From contig JBFFRY010000041.1 in the NCBI GenBank assembly GCA_041572755.1, positions 1-16,599 of the forward strand: a DNA stretch of 16,599 nt, in the 5' to 3' direction. The number at the start of each line of letters is the position of its first letter. Position 1 is the first letter of the stretch. The translations under genes and the position numbers were made by a program. The notes under the pieces were generated by a model. The model was not told the origin of the DNA, ran no database searches, and saw only the letters and a list, made by a program, of their open reading frames with translations. Of this stretch, positions 7,709-14,786 are shown piece by piece. The DNA comes from JBFELU01 sp041572755 (GTDB lineage Bacteria; Actinomycetota; Acidimicrobiia; Spongiisociales; UBA11373).

Positions 7709-8737
7709 GTGATTCGCAGTGCCGTCGTCGGAGCCACCGGCTACACCGGTGTCGAGCTGGTGGCACTGCTCGCCGTCCACCCCGAGGCGACCATAGAAAC
7801 AGTGATGGGCGCCTCCAGCGCCGGGCGGCGCTGGGAGGAGCTCCACCCGGGCCGGGCCCACCTGTTCACCGGTGAGATCGAGGCCCTCGACGCCGACCGG
7901 CTGGCCGGACTCGACACCGTCTTCCTGGCCCTCCCCCACGGTGAGTCGGCCCTCGCCGCCGAGACGCTGCACGGCAAGGTCGGCACGGTCATCGACCTCT
8001 CCGGCGACCTGCGACTCGCCGACGCCGAAACCTATCGCACCTGGTACCGAAGGGAGCACCCCGCCCCCGAACTGCTCGGCCGGGCCGCCTACGGACTGCC
8101 GGAGCTGTTCGGCGAAGACCTCCCCGGCGCCGATCTGGTCTCCTGCCCGGGGTGCTACGCCACCGTCTCTCAGATCGCCGCCGCTCCTGCGCTGGCCCTC
8201 GACGGTGTCGCCGACACCGTGATGATCTCGGCGGTCTCGGGGACCTCCGGAGCCGGAAGGAAAGCCGACGTCGCCCTCAGCTTCTCCGAGGTCTACGGCG
8301 ACGTCCGCCCCTACCGGGTCGGCGCCCACCAGCACACCCCCGAGATCCGACAGGGTCTGACCCGCCACTCGGGCCGGGAAGTGAGCGTCACCTTTGTGCC
8401 CCACCTGATTCCCATCGAACGCGGCATCGTCGCCACGGTGGTGCTGCCGCTCACCGGCGCCCTCGACCAGACCGACGTCCTCGACCACTATCGCCGCACC
8501 TACAAGGACGCCCCCTTCGTGCGGGTGCTCGATCCGGCGGAGCGGTTCCCTGCGGTCCGCAACGTGTCCCACACCAATCTGTGCGAAGTGGCTCCCGTGG
8601 TCGACCCGGCCGGCACCCTGGTGATCACCGCCGCCATCGACAACCTGGGGAAGGGCGCCGCCGGCCAGGCGGTGCAGGTCATGAACCGGTGCTTCGGTCT
8701 CCCCGAAACCACCGGCCTGCTGCCGGAGGGCTCATGA
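7709..8737 (+). CDS. argC: N-acetyl-gamma-glutamyl-phosphate reductase
   Basis: A 342-residue cytosolic enzyme that reduces N-acetylglutamyl-5-phosphate to the semialdehyde with NADPH, the third step of ornithine and arginine synthesis. The N-terminal Rossmann motif VVGATGYTGVEL is at residues 6-17. The nucleophile is Cys149 in SCPGCYAT. SAVSGTSGAGRK (174-185) and GAHQHTPEI (205-213) form the substrate pocket. VPHLIPIERGI (230-240) and NLGKGAAGQAVQ (312-323) are family hallmarks. The GTG start at 7709 follows GAGGGG at eight-base spacing. It is the first gene of argCJBD, and its TGA overlaps the argJ ATG (ATGA). Confidence 0.97.
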   Translation: MIRSAVVGATGYTGVELVALLAVHPEATIETVMGASSAGRRWEELHPGRAHLFTGEIEALDADRLAGLDTVFLALPHGESALAAETLHGKVGTVIDLSGDLRLADAETYRTWYRREHPAPELLGRAAYGLPELFGEDLPGADLVSCPGCYATVSQIAAAPALALDGVADTVMISAVSGTSGAGRKADVALSFSEVYGDVRPYRVGAHQHTPEIRQGLTRHSGREVSVTFVPHLIPIERGIVATVVLPLTGALDQTDVLDHYRRTYKDAPFVRVLDPAERFPAVRNVSHTNLCEVAPVVDPAGTLVITAAIDNLGKGAAGQAVQVMNRCFGLPETTGLLPEGS

Positions 8738-9912
8738 CGGCCGAGCGCAGCCGCACCGGCGTGACCGCCCCCGAGGGCTTTCGGGCCGCCGGAGTCCACT
8801 GCGGGATCCGCAACCATCATCTCGACCTGGCCGTTGTCGTCTCCGACCACCCTGCAGCCGCGGCGGCGGTGTTCACCACCAACGCCGTCAAGGCCGCCCC
8901 CCTGCTCTACGACCGGGCCCTGCTGGAGCGGACCGGTGGCCGGGCTCGGGCAGTCGTGATCAACTCCGGGGTCGCCAACGCCTGCACCGGACGGCAGGGC
9001 GACGAGGCGGCCCACTGGATGGGCGCCGAAACGGCCCGGCATCTCGACCTGGCGGTCGACGATGTGCTGGTGGCTTCGACCGGGGTCATCGGGGAGCAAC
9101 TGCCGCTCGACAAGCTCGGAGAGGGCATCACCAAGGCGGCCTCCGCCCTCTCGATCGACGGCGGACCGGAGGCCGCCAAAGCGATCCTCACCACCGACAC
9201 CCGCATCAAGGAGTCGGTCCGCACCGTCGGCGGGTACACCGTGGGCGGCATGGCCAAGGGTTCGGGGATGATCCACCCCGACATGGCCACCATGCTGGCG
9301 TTCGTCACCACCGACGCCGTCGTCGAGCCCGAGGAACTCCAGGCGATGCTGCGGCGAGCCGTCGACCGCTCCTTCCACCGCATCACCGTGGACGGCGACA
9401 CCTCCACCAACGACATGGTGGTGGTGCTGGCCAACGGGGCCTCGGGTGTCGCCGCCGATGAGGGATTCGAGGCGCCCCTCACCGAGGTCCTCGTCGAGTT
9501 GGCGCGGGCCATCGCCCGCGACGGTGAGGGCGCCAGCCGCCTCATCAGCGTGCGGGTCACAGGAGCCGCCACCGAGGCAGACGCCGTGACGGTGTCGAGA
9601 ACCATCGCCGGTTCGCCGCTGGTGAAGACCGCCGTCTTCGGCGCCGACGCCAACTGGGGCCGGGTGGTGGCCGCCGCCGGAAGGTCGGGTGTCGCCGTCG
9701 ACGGATCGGCGATGACGCTGCGTCTCGGCGGCCTCGAGGTGCTCTCCCCCGGCTACCACTCCGACTACTCCGAAGGCGAAGCCACCGAGCGCCTCAACGA
9801 GGAAGAGGTGGAGATCTGGCTCGACCTCGGCATGGGCGAGGCCGAAGCCACCACCTGGACCTGCGACCTCACCCCCCGCTACGTCGATATCAATGCGGGC
9901 TACCGAACCTGA
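8734..9912 (+). CDS. argJ: Glutamate N-acetyltransferase / amino-acid acetyltransferase (ornithine acetyltransferase)
   Basis: A 392-residue enzyme that transfers the acetyl group from N-acetylornithine to glutamate, recycling it in the cyclic arginine pathway. Some homologues also use acetyl-CoA. The N-terminus has GFRAAGVHCGIR (15-26), and STGVIG (115-120) supplies the oxyanion hole. KGSGMIHPDMATMLAF (175-190) holds the autoprocessing site between Ala185 and Thr186, where Thr186 becomes the N-terminal nucleophile of the beta chain. The C-terminus DINAGYRT is typical. The length is normal. Whether it is mono- or bifunctional cannot be read from the sequence. The ATG at 8734 overlaps the argC stop. 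The 3' end overlaps argB by 20 bases. Confidence 0.97.
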   Translation: MTAERSRTGVTAPEGFRAAGVHCGIRNHHLDLAVVVSDHPAAAAAVFTTNAVKAAPLLYDRALLERTGGRARAVVINSGVANACTGRQGDEAAHWMGAETARHLDLAVDDVLVASTGVIGEQLPLDKLGEGITKAASALSIDGGPEAAKAILTTDTRIKESVRTVGGYTVGGMAKGSGMIHPDMATMLAFVTTDAVVEPEELQAMLRRAVDRSFHRITVDGDTSTNDMVVVLANGASGVAADEGFEAPLTEVLVELARAIARDGEGASRLISVRVTGAATEADAVTVSRTIAGSPLVKTAVFGADANWGRVVAAAGRSGVAVDGSAMTLRLGGLEVLSPGYHSDYSEGEATERLNEEEVEIWLDLGMGEAEATTWTCDLTPRYVDINAGYRT

Positions 9913-10774
9913 CCTCACCGAGGTAATCCTGACCCGCGCCGGCGTGGGCCCGGAGGGACCGGCTCGTCTCGAGCGACTGCGAGGCCGGGTGGTGGTGGTC
10001 AAGTACGGGGGGGCGGCCATGGTGTCGCCCGAGGGTGCCGAGGGGTTCGCCGGGGACCTGGTGCTCCTCCACCGCGCCGGGACCCGTCCCGTCCTGGTGC
10101 ATGGGGGTGGACCGGAACTCACCGAGGTCATGGGCCGGATGGGCCTGGAGAGCACCTGGGTCGACGGCCACCGAGTCACCAACGCCGAAGCCGCCGAGTT
10201 GGCCGAGATGGTGTTGTCGGGGCGGGTCAACAAGAGAGTGGTGTCGCAGCTGCAACGAGCCGGAGGCCGGGCCGTCGGGCTCTCAGGCACCGACGGCGGG
10301 ATGGTGCAGGTGGGGCGCCACCGGCCCAACGGAGCCGACCTCGGCTTCGTCGGCACGGTGGAAGCGGTCGACGTCTCCCTGCTCGACTCGCTCCTCGACG
10401 CCGGCTACCTCCCAGTGGTCTCCTCGACCGCCGCCGACAACGACGGCCAGCCCCACAACATCAATGCCGATGTGATGACCGGTGCTCTCGCCGCCGCGCT
10501 GCGAGCCGACGAGACGGTGTTCCTCACCGACGTGCCCGGGGTCCTCGTCGACGGCGAGCGGCACACCATCCTGTCGATCGGGGAGGTGCGTCGCCTGCTC
10601 GACGACGGCGCGGCGAGCGGCGGGATGCGCCCCAAGCTGGAGGCGGCCGTGACGGCAATCCGAGGTGGGGTGCCGGCGGTGCACCTCATCGACGGCCGGG
10701 TCCCCCACGCCCTCCTCCACGAGTTGCTCTCGGAAGAAGGAGCGGGAACCACGGTCACCGGAGACGGCTCATGA
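9893..10774 (+). CDS. argB: Acetylglutamate kinase
   Basis: A 293-residue amino-acid-kinase-fold enzyme that phosphorylates N-acetylglutamate with ATP. VVVVKYGGAAM (33-43) contains the catalytic Lys37, and VLVHGGGPE (67-75) is the glycine loop. VNKRVVSQLQ (112-121), SGTDGGMV (131-138), FLTDVPGVL (210-218) and GGMRPKLEA (243-251) are all standard. The roughly 30 residues before the kinase core could form the N-terminal helix seen in arginine-feedback-inhibited hexameric enzymes; this is inferred. The start is ATG 9893, inside the end of argJ, without a clear Shine-Dalgarno, so translation probably depends on coupling to argJ. An internal GTG at 9944 is a less likely start. Its stop overlaps the argD ATG. 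Confidence 0.96.
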   Translation: MRATEPDLTEVILTRAGVGPEGPARLERLRGRVVVVKYGGAAMVSPEGAEGFAGDLVLLHRAGTRPVLVHGGGPELTEVMGRMGLESTWVDGHRVTNAEAAELAEMVLSGRVNKRVVSQLQRAGGRAVGLSGTDGGMVQVGRHRPNGADLGFVGTVEAVDVSLLDSLLDAGYLPVVSSTAADNDGQPHNINADVMTGALAAALRADETVFLTDVPGVLVDGERHTILSIGEVRRLLDDGAASGGMRPKLEAAVTAIRGGVPAVHLIDGRVPHALLHELLSEEGAGTTVTGDGS

Positions 10775-11961
10775 CCACCCCGGAGTGGGCCGGGACCCTG
10801 GCCGGACGGGGAGCGGCGGCTCTCCAGGAGACCTACGCCCGATACCCCATCGAGCTGGTCACCGGCGAGGGGTGCCGGGTCACCGACTCCGCCGGTCGCA
10901 CCTACCTCGACTTCCTGGCCGGCATCGCCGTTTCGGCGCTCGGACACCGGCATCCGGCGATCACCGACGCCCTCCATCGCGCCGCCGCAGGCCTCATCCA
11001 CACCAGCAACCTCTATTGGACCGAGCCGATGGTGCGCCTCGCCGAACGCCTGGTGGCCGCCGCCGACATGGAGCGCGCCTTCTTCTGCAACTCGGGGGCC
11101 GAAGCCGTCGAGGCGGCACTCAAGCTGGGGCGCAAGACCAGGCCGGGGAGGAGCCGCATCATCGCCTTCGAAGGCTCCTTCCACGGCCGCACCTTTGGTG
11201 CCCTCTCGGTGACCGCCCGGGAGGCCTACCAAGAACCGTTCCGGCCTCTCCTCTCCGGCGTCGAGCTGCGGCCCTTTGGCGAGCCGGTCGCCCTCGACGA
11301 CGACGTGGCGGTGGCCATCGTCGAGCCGATCCAGGGCGAAGGGGGAATGCGCCCCGCTCCACCGGGATGGCTGGCCCACCTCCGCGAGGAGTGCGATCGC
11401 ACCGGGGCGCTGCTGGTGTTCGACGAGGTGCAGTCGGGGATCGGCCGCACCGGGGCCTTCTTCGCCTACCAGACCCAGGGCGTGCTCCCCGATGCGGTCA
11501 CCGTCGCCAAGGCGTTGGCGGGTGGCCTGCCGATGGGAGCCATGCTGGCCCGCGGTGAGGCCGCCAAGGGTTTCGAGCCCGGCGACCATGCCTCCACGTT
11601 CGGGGGCGGGCCGCTGGTGGCCGAGGTCGCCAATGCGGTCCTCGATGCGGTGCTCGACGACGGGTTCCTGGAGTCGGTGCGGAGCGCCGGGAATCGGCTC
11701 TGCAACGGACTCGAGGAGACCGCCGGGAGAAGCCCCCACGCCACCGAGGTTCGCGGGGCCGGGTTGATGCTCGGAGTGCAGCTCGCCGCGGCACGCGCCG
11801 GGGAGCTGGTCGCGGCGCTCAACGAGGCGGGCCTGCTCACCTGCCCGGCCGGACCCGACGTGGTCCGCTTCGAACCGCCCCTCATCGTGACGGACGACGA
11901 GATCGACGAGGCGCTCCACATCGTCTCCCAGGGCCTTGCATCACTCACCACGGACCATTGA
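10771..11961 (+). CDS. argD: Acetylornithine aminotransferase
   Basis: A 396-residue PLP enzyme (class III aminotransferase) that converts N-acetylglutamate semialdehyde to N-acetylornithine with glutamate as amino donor. FCNSGAEAVEAALKL (105-119) and GSFHGRT (135-141) bind the cofactor phosphate and ring. FDEVQSGIGRTG (217-228) contains Asp218, and VAKALAGGLPMGA (245-257) has the Schiff-base Lys247. The ATG overlaps the argB stop by ATGA. It is the last arg gene visible. argF, argR, argG and argH, which often follow in actinobacteria, do not. Instead the 3' end overlaps the convergent metX by 17 bases. Confidence 0.96.
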   Translation: MTTPEWAGTLAGRGAAALQETYARYPIELVTGEGCRVTDSAGRTYLDFLAGIAVSALGHRHPAITDALHRAAAGLIHTSNLYWTEPMVRLAERLVAAADMERAFFCNSGAEAVEAALKLGRKTRPGRSRIIAFEGSFHGRTFGALSVTAREAYQEPFRPLLSGVELRPFGEPVALDDDVAVAIVEPIQGEGGMRPAPPGWLAHLREECDRTGALLVFDEVQSGIGRTGAFFAYQTQGVLPDAVTVAKALAGGLPMGAMLARGEAAKGFEPGDHASTFGGGPLVAEVANAVLDAVLDDGFLESVRSAGNRLCNGLEETAGRSPHATEVRGAGLMLGVQLAAARAGELVAALNEAGLLTCPAGPDVVRFEPPLIVTDDEIDEALHIVSQGLASLTTDH

Positions 11962-13123
11962 GCGCCGCCCTCAGGTGAGGCGTGAACAGCTCCGGCTCCA
12001 ACAAGAACGCATCGTGGCCCTTGTCGCTGTGCACGGTGATCCGGCGATGGGCCACCCCGGCGGCCGCCAGTGCCCGGGCCATGGCGTCCTGCTCGTCGGG
12101 ATAGAAGCTGACGTCGGAGTCGATGCTGAAGATCATGTAGCGCTGGTTCCGAGATCGCTCCAACACCCGCGCCGTCGGGAGCCCGGCTCCCAGCTCGAAG
12201 GCCTGCCAAGCCCTGATGATCTGCAGGTAGGTGTTGGCGTCGAACCGCCGGACGAAGGCATCACCCTGATGAGCCATGTACGACTCGAGCGGGGTCGTGG
12301 CCAGCGGACCGATCGGACCGCTGCCGTTCGCGGTCACCTCCCGACGGGCCCGGGCCTGCATGGCGTTGAGTGACACATATGTCTTGTGGCCGATCATCCG
12401 GGCCAGGGCCAGACCCCGGTCGGGTCGCTGCAACTCGTAGTCCCCGCCCCGGAAGGCCGGATCGTTGGTGATGGCGGCGATCTGCTCGAAGTTGTGGATC
12501 TCCTGGAGCGGGGTCACTTCGATCCCCGAGGCGATCGGTACGACCACGTCCACCAAGTCCGGGTACCGGGTGGCCAGGTCGAGTGCCATGAGCCCTCCGA
12601 TCGAAGCCCCCACCACGGCGTGCAGGCGCCCGACACCGAGGGTTCTCAGCAACCGCACCTGGCTGTCGACGATGTCGCCAAACGACACCTGGGGAAACCG
12701 GGAGCCGTAGGGCCGGCCGGTAGCCGGATCGATCGACGACGGCCCGGTGGAGCCGTAGCACCCCCCCAGGTAGTTGACGCACACCACCGCCAGGTGATCG
12801 GTATCGAGGGCCCGGCCAGGACCGATGAAGTCGTCCCACCAGCCGACCACGCACTCGTCGGTCCAGCGGTCCTCCACCCCGGGAACCGCGGGGCTGATGC
12901 CGGCGGCGTGCTGGCTCCCGCTGAGGGCGTGGAACAGCAGCACCACGTTGTTGGCCCGCAGATCCCCGTAGACCTCGTAGGCGAGGGTCACCCGATCGAG
13001 GCGCTCTCCGTTCGAAAGCGTCAAGGGTTCCTCGGGAGTGGCCACGTCGGCGAACCGGGTGGCAACGGTGCCCACGCCGTCTCCGACGCGAGGCACCGTC
13101 GCCGACGACGGAGTGCTCGTCAT
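11945..13123 (-). CDS. metX: Homoserine O-acetyltransferase
   Basis: A 392-residue alpha/beta-hydrolase-fold enzyme that acetylates homoserine with acetyl-CoA to start methionine synthesis. The oxyanion region has LLFHALSGSQHAAG (62-75) and NYLGGCYGSTGPSS (117-130). The nucleophile elbow is VGASIGGLMAL with Ser174. The acid is in SIDSDVSFYP (Asp337 most likely) and the catalytic His370 is in SDKGHDAFLLE. The acetyl rather than succinyl donor is assumed from family and context. Its ATG overlaps the metY stop by four bases, so it is translationally coupled and shares the SAM-riboswitch-controlled transcript. The 3' end overlaps argD, and no terminator is visible between them. Confidence 0.95.
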   Translation of the reverse strand: MTSTPSSATVPRVGDGVGTVATRFADVATPEEPLTLSNGERLDRVTLAYEVYGDLRANNVVLLFHALSGSQHAAGISPAVPGVEDRWTDECVVGWWDDFIGPGRALDTDHLAVVCVNYLGGCYGSTGPSSIDPATGRPYGSRFPQVSFGDIVDSQVRLLRTLGVGRLHAVVGASIGGLMALDLATRYPDLVDVVVPIASGIEVTPLQEIHNFEQIAAITNDPAFRGGDYELQRPDRGLALARMIGHKTYVSLNAMQARARREVTANGSGPIGPLATTPLESYMAHQGDAFVRRFDANTYLQIIRAWQAFELGAGLPTARVLERSRNQRYMIFSIDSDVSFYPDEQDAMARALAAAGVAHRRITVHSDKGHDAFLLEPELFTPHLRAALNGPW

Positions 13124-14442
13124 GTCGCCTCCAGGCCCCGGGCAAGGTCGGCGAGGATATCGTCGAGTGTCTCAAGGCCCACCGAGATGCGGATCATCTC
13201 GTCGCCCACTCCGGCAGCCACCCGATCGGCGGCCGTCAGTTGCTGGTGGGTGGTGCTCGCCGGGTGGATCACAAGGGTCTTGGCGTCACCGACGTTGGCG
13301 AGATGGCTGGCCAGCCTCACGTTCTCGATGAACGCCACGCCGGCATCGAACCCCCCATTGATCCCGAACGTGAACACCGAACCCGGACCCTCCGGCAGAT
13401 AGCGGCGGGCTCGGTCGGTCCACGGGTTGTGATCGAAGATCGGATAGTTGACCCACGCCACTTCCGGTCGATCGGCCAGGAACTCCGCGACCTGCCGGGC
13501 GTTCTCGACGTGCCGCTCCATCCGCAAACTGAGGGTCTCCAGCCCCTGCAGAAGCAGAAAGGCATTGAACGGCGACAGTGGAGCCCCGACGTCGCGCATC
13601 AGCTCGGCCCGGGCGCGCGCCAGGAATGCCAGCTCACCAAACGTCTCCCAGAAGCGGAGACCGTGGTACGCCAATGACGGCTCGGTCAGCAACGGGAACC
13701 TGCCGTTGTCGTAGGGGAACCGGCCACCATCCACGATGGCCCCGGCGATCACCGTGCCGTGTCCCCCGATGAACTTGGTGGCCGAGTGAACCACCACATC
13801 GGCGCCGTGTTCGATGGGCCGGCACAGGTAGGGGGTGGCGAACGTGTTGTCGACCACCAGCGGCAGACCGTGCTCGTGAGCGATCCCGGCGATCGTCTCG
13901 AGATCGAGGACGTCCGCCTTGGGATTCCCGATCGTCTCCCCATACAGCAGCCGAGTGTTGGTTCCGATGGCCGCCCGGATGGCATCGTGATCTTCGAAGT
14001 CCACGAACCGGACCTCGATCCCGATGCGACGGAGGGTGACATCGAACTGGGTGAAGGTCCCGCCGTAGAGAGACCGGGAGGCGACGATGCCGTCGCCCGC
14101 TTGGCACAGGGTCAGAAGGGCGATCAGTTGGGCAGCCTGGCCGGACGCCGTTGCCAGGGCACCGACGCCCCCCTCCAGCGAGGCGAGCCGCTCCTCGAAC
14201 ACGGCGGTCGTCGGGTTGCTGATCCTGGTGTAGATGTTCCCGGCGGTCTGGAGAGCGAAGAGATCGGCGGCGTGCTGCGGGTCGTCGAACACATACGACG
14301 TCGTCGCATAGATGGGAACCGCCCGGGCCCCGGTCGCGACGTCGGGCTGTTGCCCCGCATGGATCGCTCGGGTGTCGAATCCGGGCTCGGTCGGTGCTGC
14401 CGTGATCTTCGTGGCGACGTCGTGGGTTGCAGTACTGGTCAT
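13120..14442 (-). CDS. metY: O-acetylhomoserine sulfhydrylase (O-acetylhomoserine aminocarboxypropyltransferase)
   Basis: A 440-residue Cys/Met-metabolism PLP enzyme that makes homocysteine from O-acetylhomoserine and sulfide. Hallmarks are TRAIHAGQQPD (24-34), PIYATTSYVF (43-52), YTRISNPTTAVFEERLA (71-87), ETIGNPKADVLD (169-180), VVDNTFATPYL (196-206) and the Schiff-base Lys223 in HSATKFIGGHG. Two in-frame ATGs are possible, at 14448 and 14442. The Shine-Dalgarno AAAGGA (14454-14449) abuts the first directly but lies six bases from the second, so 14442 is preferred. The gene is led by a SAM-I riboswitch and followed by coupled metX. The length is typical for the long MetY branch rather than MetB or MetZ. 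Confidence 0.95.
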   Translation of the reverse strand: MTSTATHDVATKITAAPTEPGFDTRAIHAGQQPDVATGARAVPIYATTSYVFDDPQHAADLFALQTAGNIYTRISNPTTAVFEERLASLEGGVGALATASGQAAQLIALLTLCQAGDGIVASRSLYGGTFTQFDVTLRRIGIEVRFVDFEDHDAIRAAIGTNTRLLYGETIGNPKADVLDLETIAGIAHEHGLPLVVDNTFATPYLCRPIEHGADVVVHSATKFIGGHGTVIAGAIVDGGRFPYDNGRFPLLTEPSLAYHGLRFWETFGELAFLARARAELMRDVGAPLSPFNAFLLLQGLETLSLRMERHVENARQVAEFLADRPEVAWVNYPIFDHNPWTDRARRYLPEGPGSVFTFGINGGFDAGVAFIENVRLASHLANVGDAKTLVIHPASTTHQQLTAADRVAAGVGDEMIRISVGLETLDDILADLARGLEAT

Positions 14443-14463
14443 GTTCATTCCTTTCAGACTTCT

Positions 14464-14497
14464 CGGCGCCGGTGAGGCTCCCGGGCGGTAGGCGCCG
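14464..14497 (-). promoter_or_regulatory. Leader hairpin B just upstream of metY (attenuator candidate)
   Basis: Read on the minus strand, CGGCGCC (14497-14491) can pair with GGCGCCG (14470-14464), a 7-bp G+C stem with a 20-base loop. It begins three bases after the leader ORF stop codon and ends about ten bases before the metY Shine-Dalgarno. Its loop contains the 3' arm of hairpin A, so A and B cannot form together. No U-tract follows. Confidence 0.45.
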
Positions 14498-14522
14498 GTT
14501 CAGGACACGGCCACCCGGGAGC
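14477..14522 (-). promoter_or_regulatory. Leader hairpin A overlapping the end of the leader ORF
   Basis: GCTCCCGGG (minus strand 14522-14514) and CCCGGGAGC (14485-14477) form a perfect 9-bp inverted repeat with a 28-base loop. The 5' arm lies in codons 24-27 of the leader ORF, so a ribosome there would block it. The loop includes the leader stop codon and the 5' arm of hairpin B. No U-tract follows, so it looks like a competing or antiterminator structure rather than a classic terminator. Confidence 0.5.
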
Positions 14523-14592
14523 ACGGCATCGCCATGCCCGGTACGGCCGACATCCCACAGGGGTGTCTGAGAGGGGTGAACGCTTTCGGCAC
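14500..14592 (-). CDS. Putative 30-residue leader peptide between the SAM-I riboswitch and metY
   Basis: A short ORF opens with GTG at 14592 and ends with TGA at 14502-14500. A perfect AGGAGG (14604-14599) lies six bases before the GTG, a better ribosome binding site than that of metY itself. The peptide contains HPCGMSAVPGMAMPC (residues 10-24), with internal Met codons 14, 20 and 22 and Cys codons 12 and 24. This is unusual in a 30-residue peptide and fits a nutrient-sensing leader for a Met/Cys gene. It has no hydrophobic helix and no domain. It starts about 20 bases after the aptamer and finishes within hairpin A, 57 bases before metY. I do not recognise the peptide family. Translation is inferred from the ribosome binding site and context only. 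Confidence 0.6.
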   Translation of the reverse strand: MPKAFTPLRHPCGMSAVPGMAMPCSRVAVS

Positions 14593-14612
14593 CGGTCTCC
14601 TCCTTCGTCTCG

Positions 14613-14744
14613 ATGCGCTCAAGAGCACCTCGAGCGGGAGACCCGCCTTCGGTCACTCATCGATCAGGCATTGGCACCGCACGTCGTGCGCCGGTTGCCG
14701 CGGCTTCACAGGGCCTGTCCCTCCACCGCTCTGGATGAGCGCAT
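14613..14744 (-). ncRNA. SAM-I (S-box) riboswitch
   Basis: Read on the minus strand, the P1 helix is ATGCGCTC (14744-14737) paired with GAGCGCAT (14620-14613), eight perfect pairs. Between them, in the canonical order, come AGAGCGGTGGAGGGACAGGCCC (positions 14732-14711, key GGTGGAGGGA and GGCCC), TGTGAAGCC, GGCAACC, the P3 hairpin CGCAC-GAC-GTGCG, GGTGCCAATGCC, and a P4 closed by GCCT/AGGC. These match the S-box consensus closely and the 132-base length is normal. An additional small hairpin (GCGGG-TCT-CCCGC, 14646-14634) sits between P4 and P1. SAM binding is expected to shut off the downstream metY-metX operon. The expression platform is not a simple U-tailed terminator. Confidence 0.95.
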
Positions 14745-14757
14745 TTGCGTGGCCGGG

Positions 14758-14786
14758 AGTAAAGCAGTGACGCCGAGGAGCGTCAA
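14758..14786 (-). promoter_or_regulatory. Promoter of the metYX leader
   Basis: On the minus strand, TTGACG (14786-14781) and TTTACT (14763-14758) have a 17-base spacer. The predicted start, near 14751, falls about seven bases before the first P1 base of the SAM riboswitch, exactly where a leader should begin. The -35 element overlaps the stop codon of the upstream sulfite-oxidase-like gene, so some read-through from that gene into the riboswitch is also possible. Confidence 0.7.

Noticed and set aside
7479..7766. 96-residue N-terminal extension of the acyltransferase
   Set aside because: It is Arg/Gly-rich, unlike the family, and would run through the argC promoter and start. The family N-terminus begins right after ATG 7478.
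10405..11919. 504-codon minus-strand frame opposite argB and argD
   Set aside because: Low-complexity composition and complete overlap with two unmistakable arginine genes.
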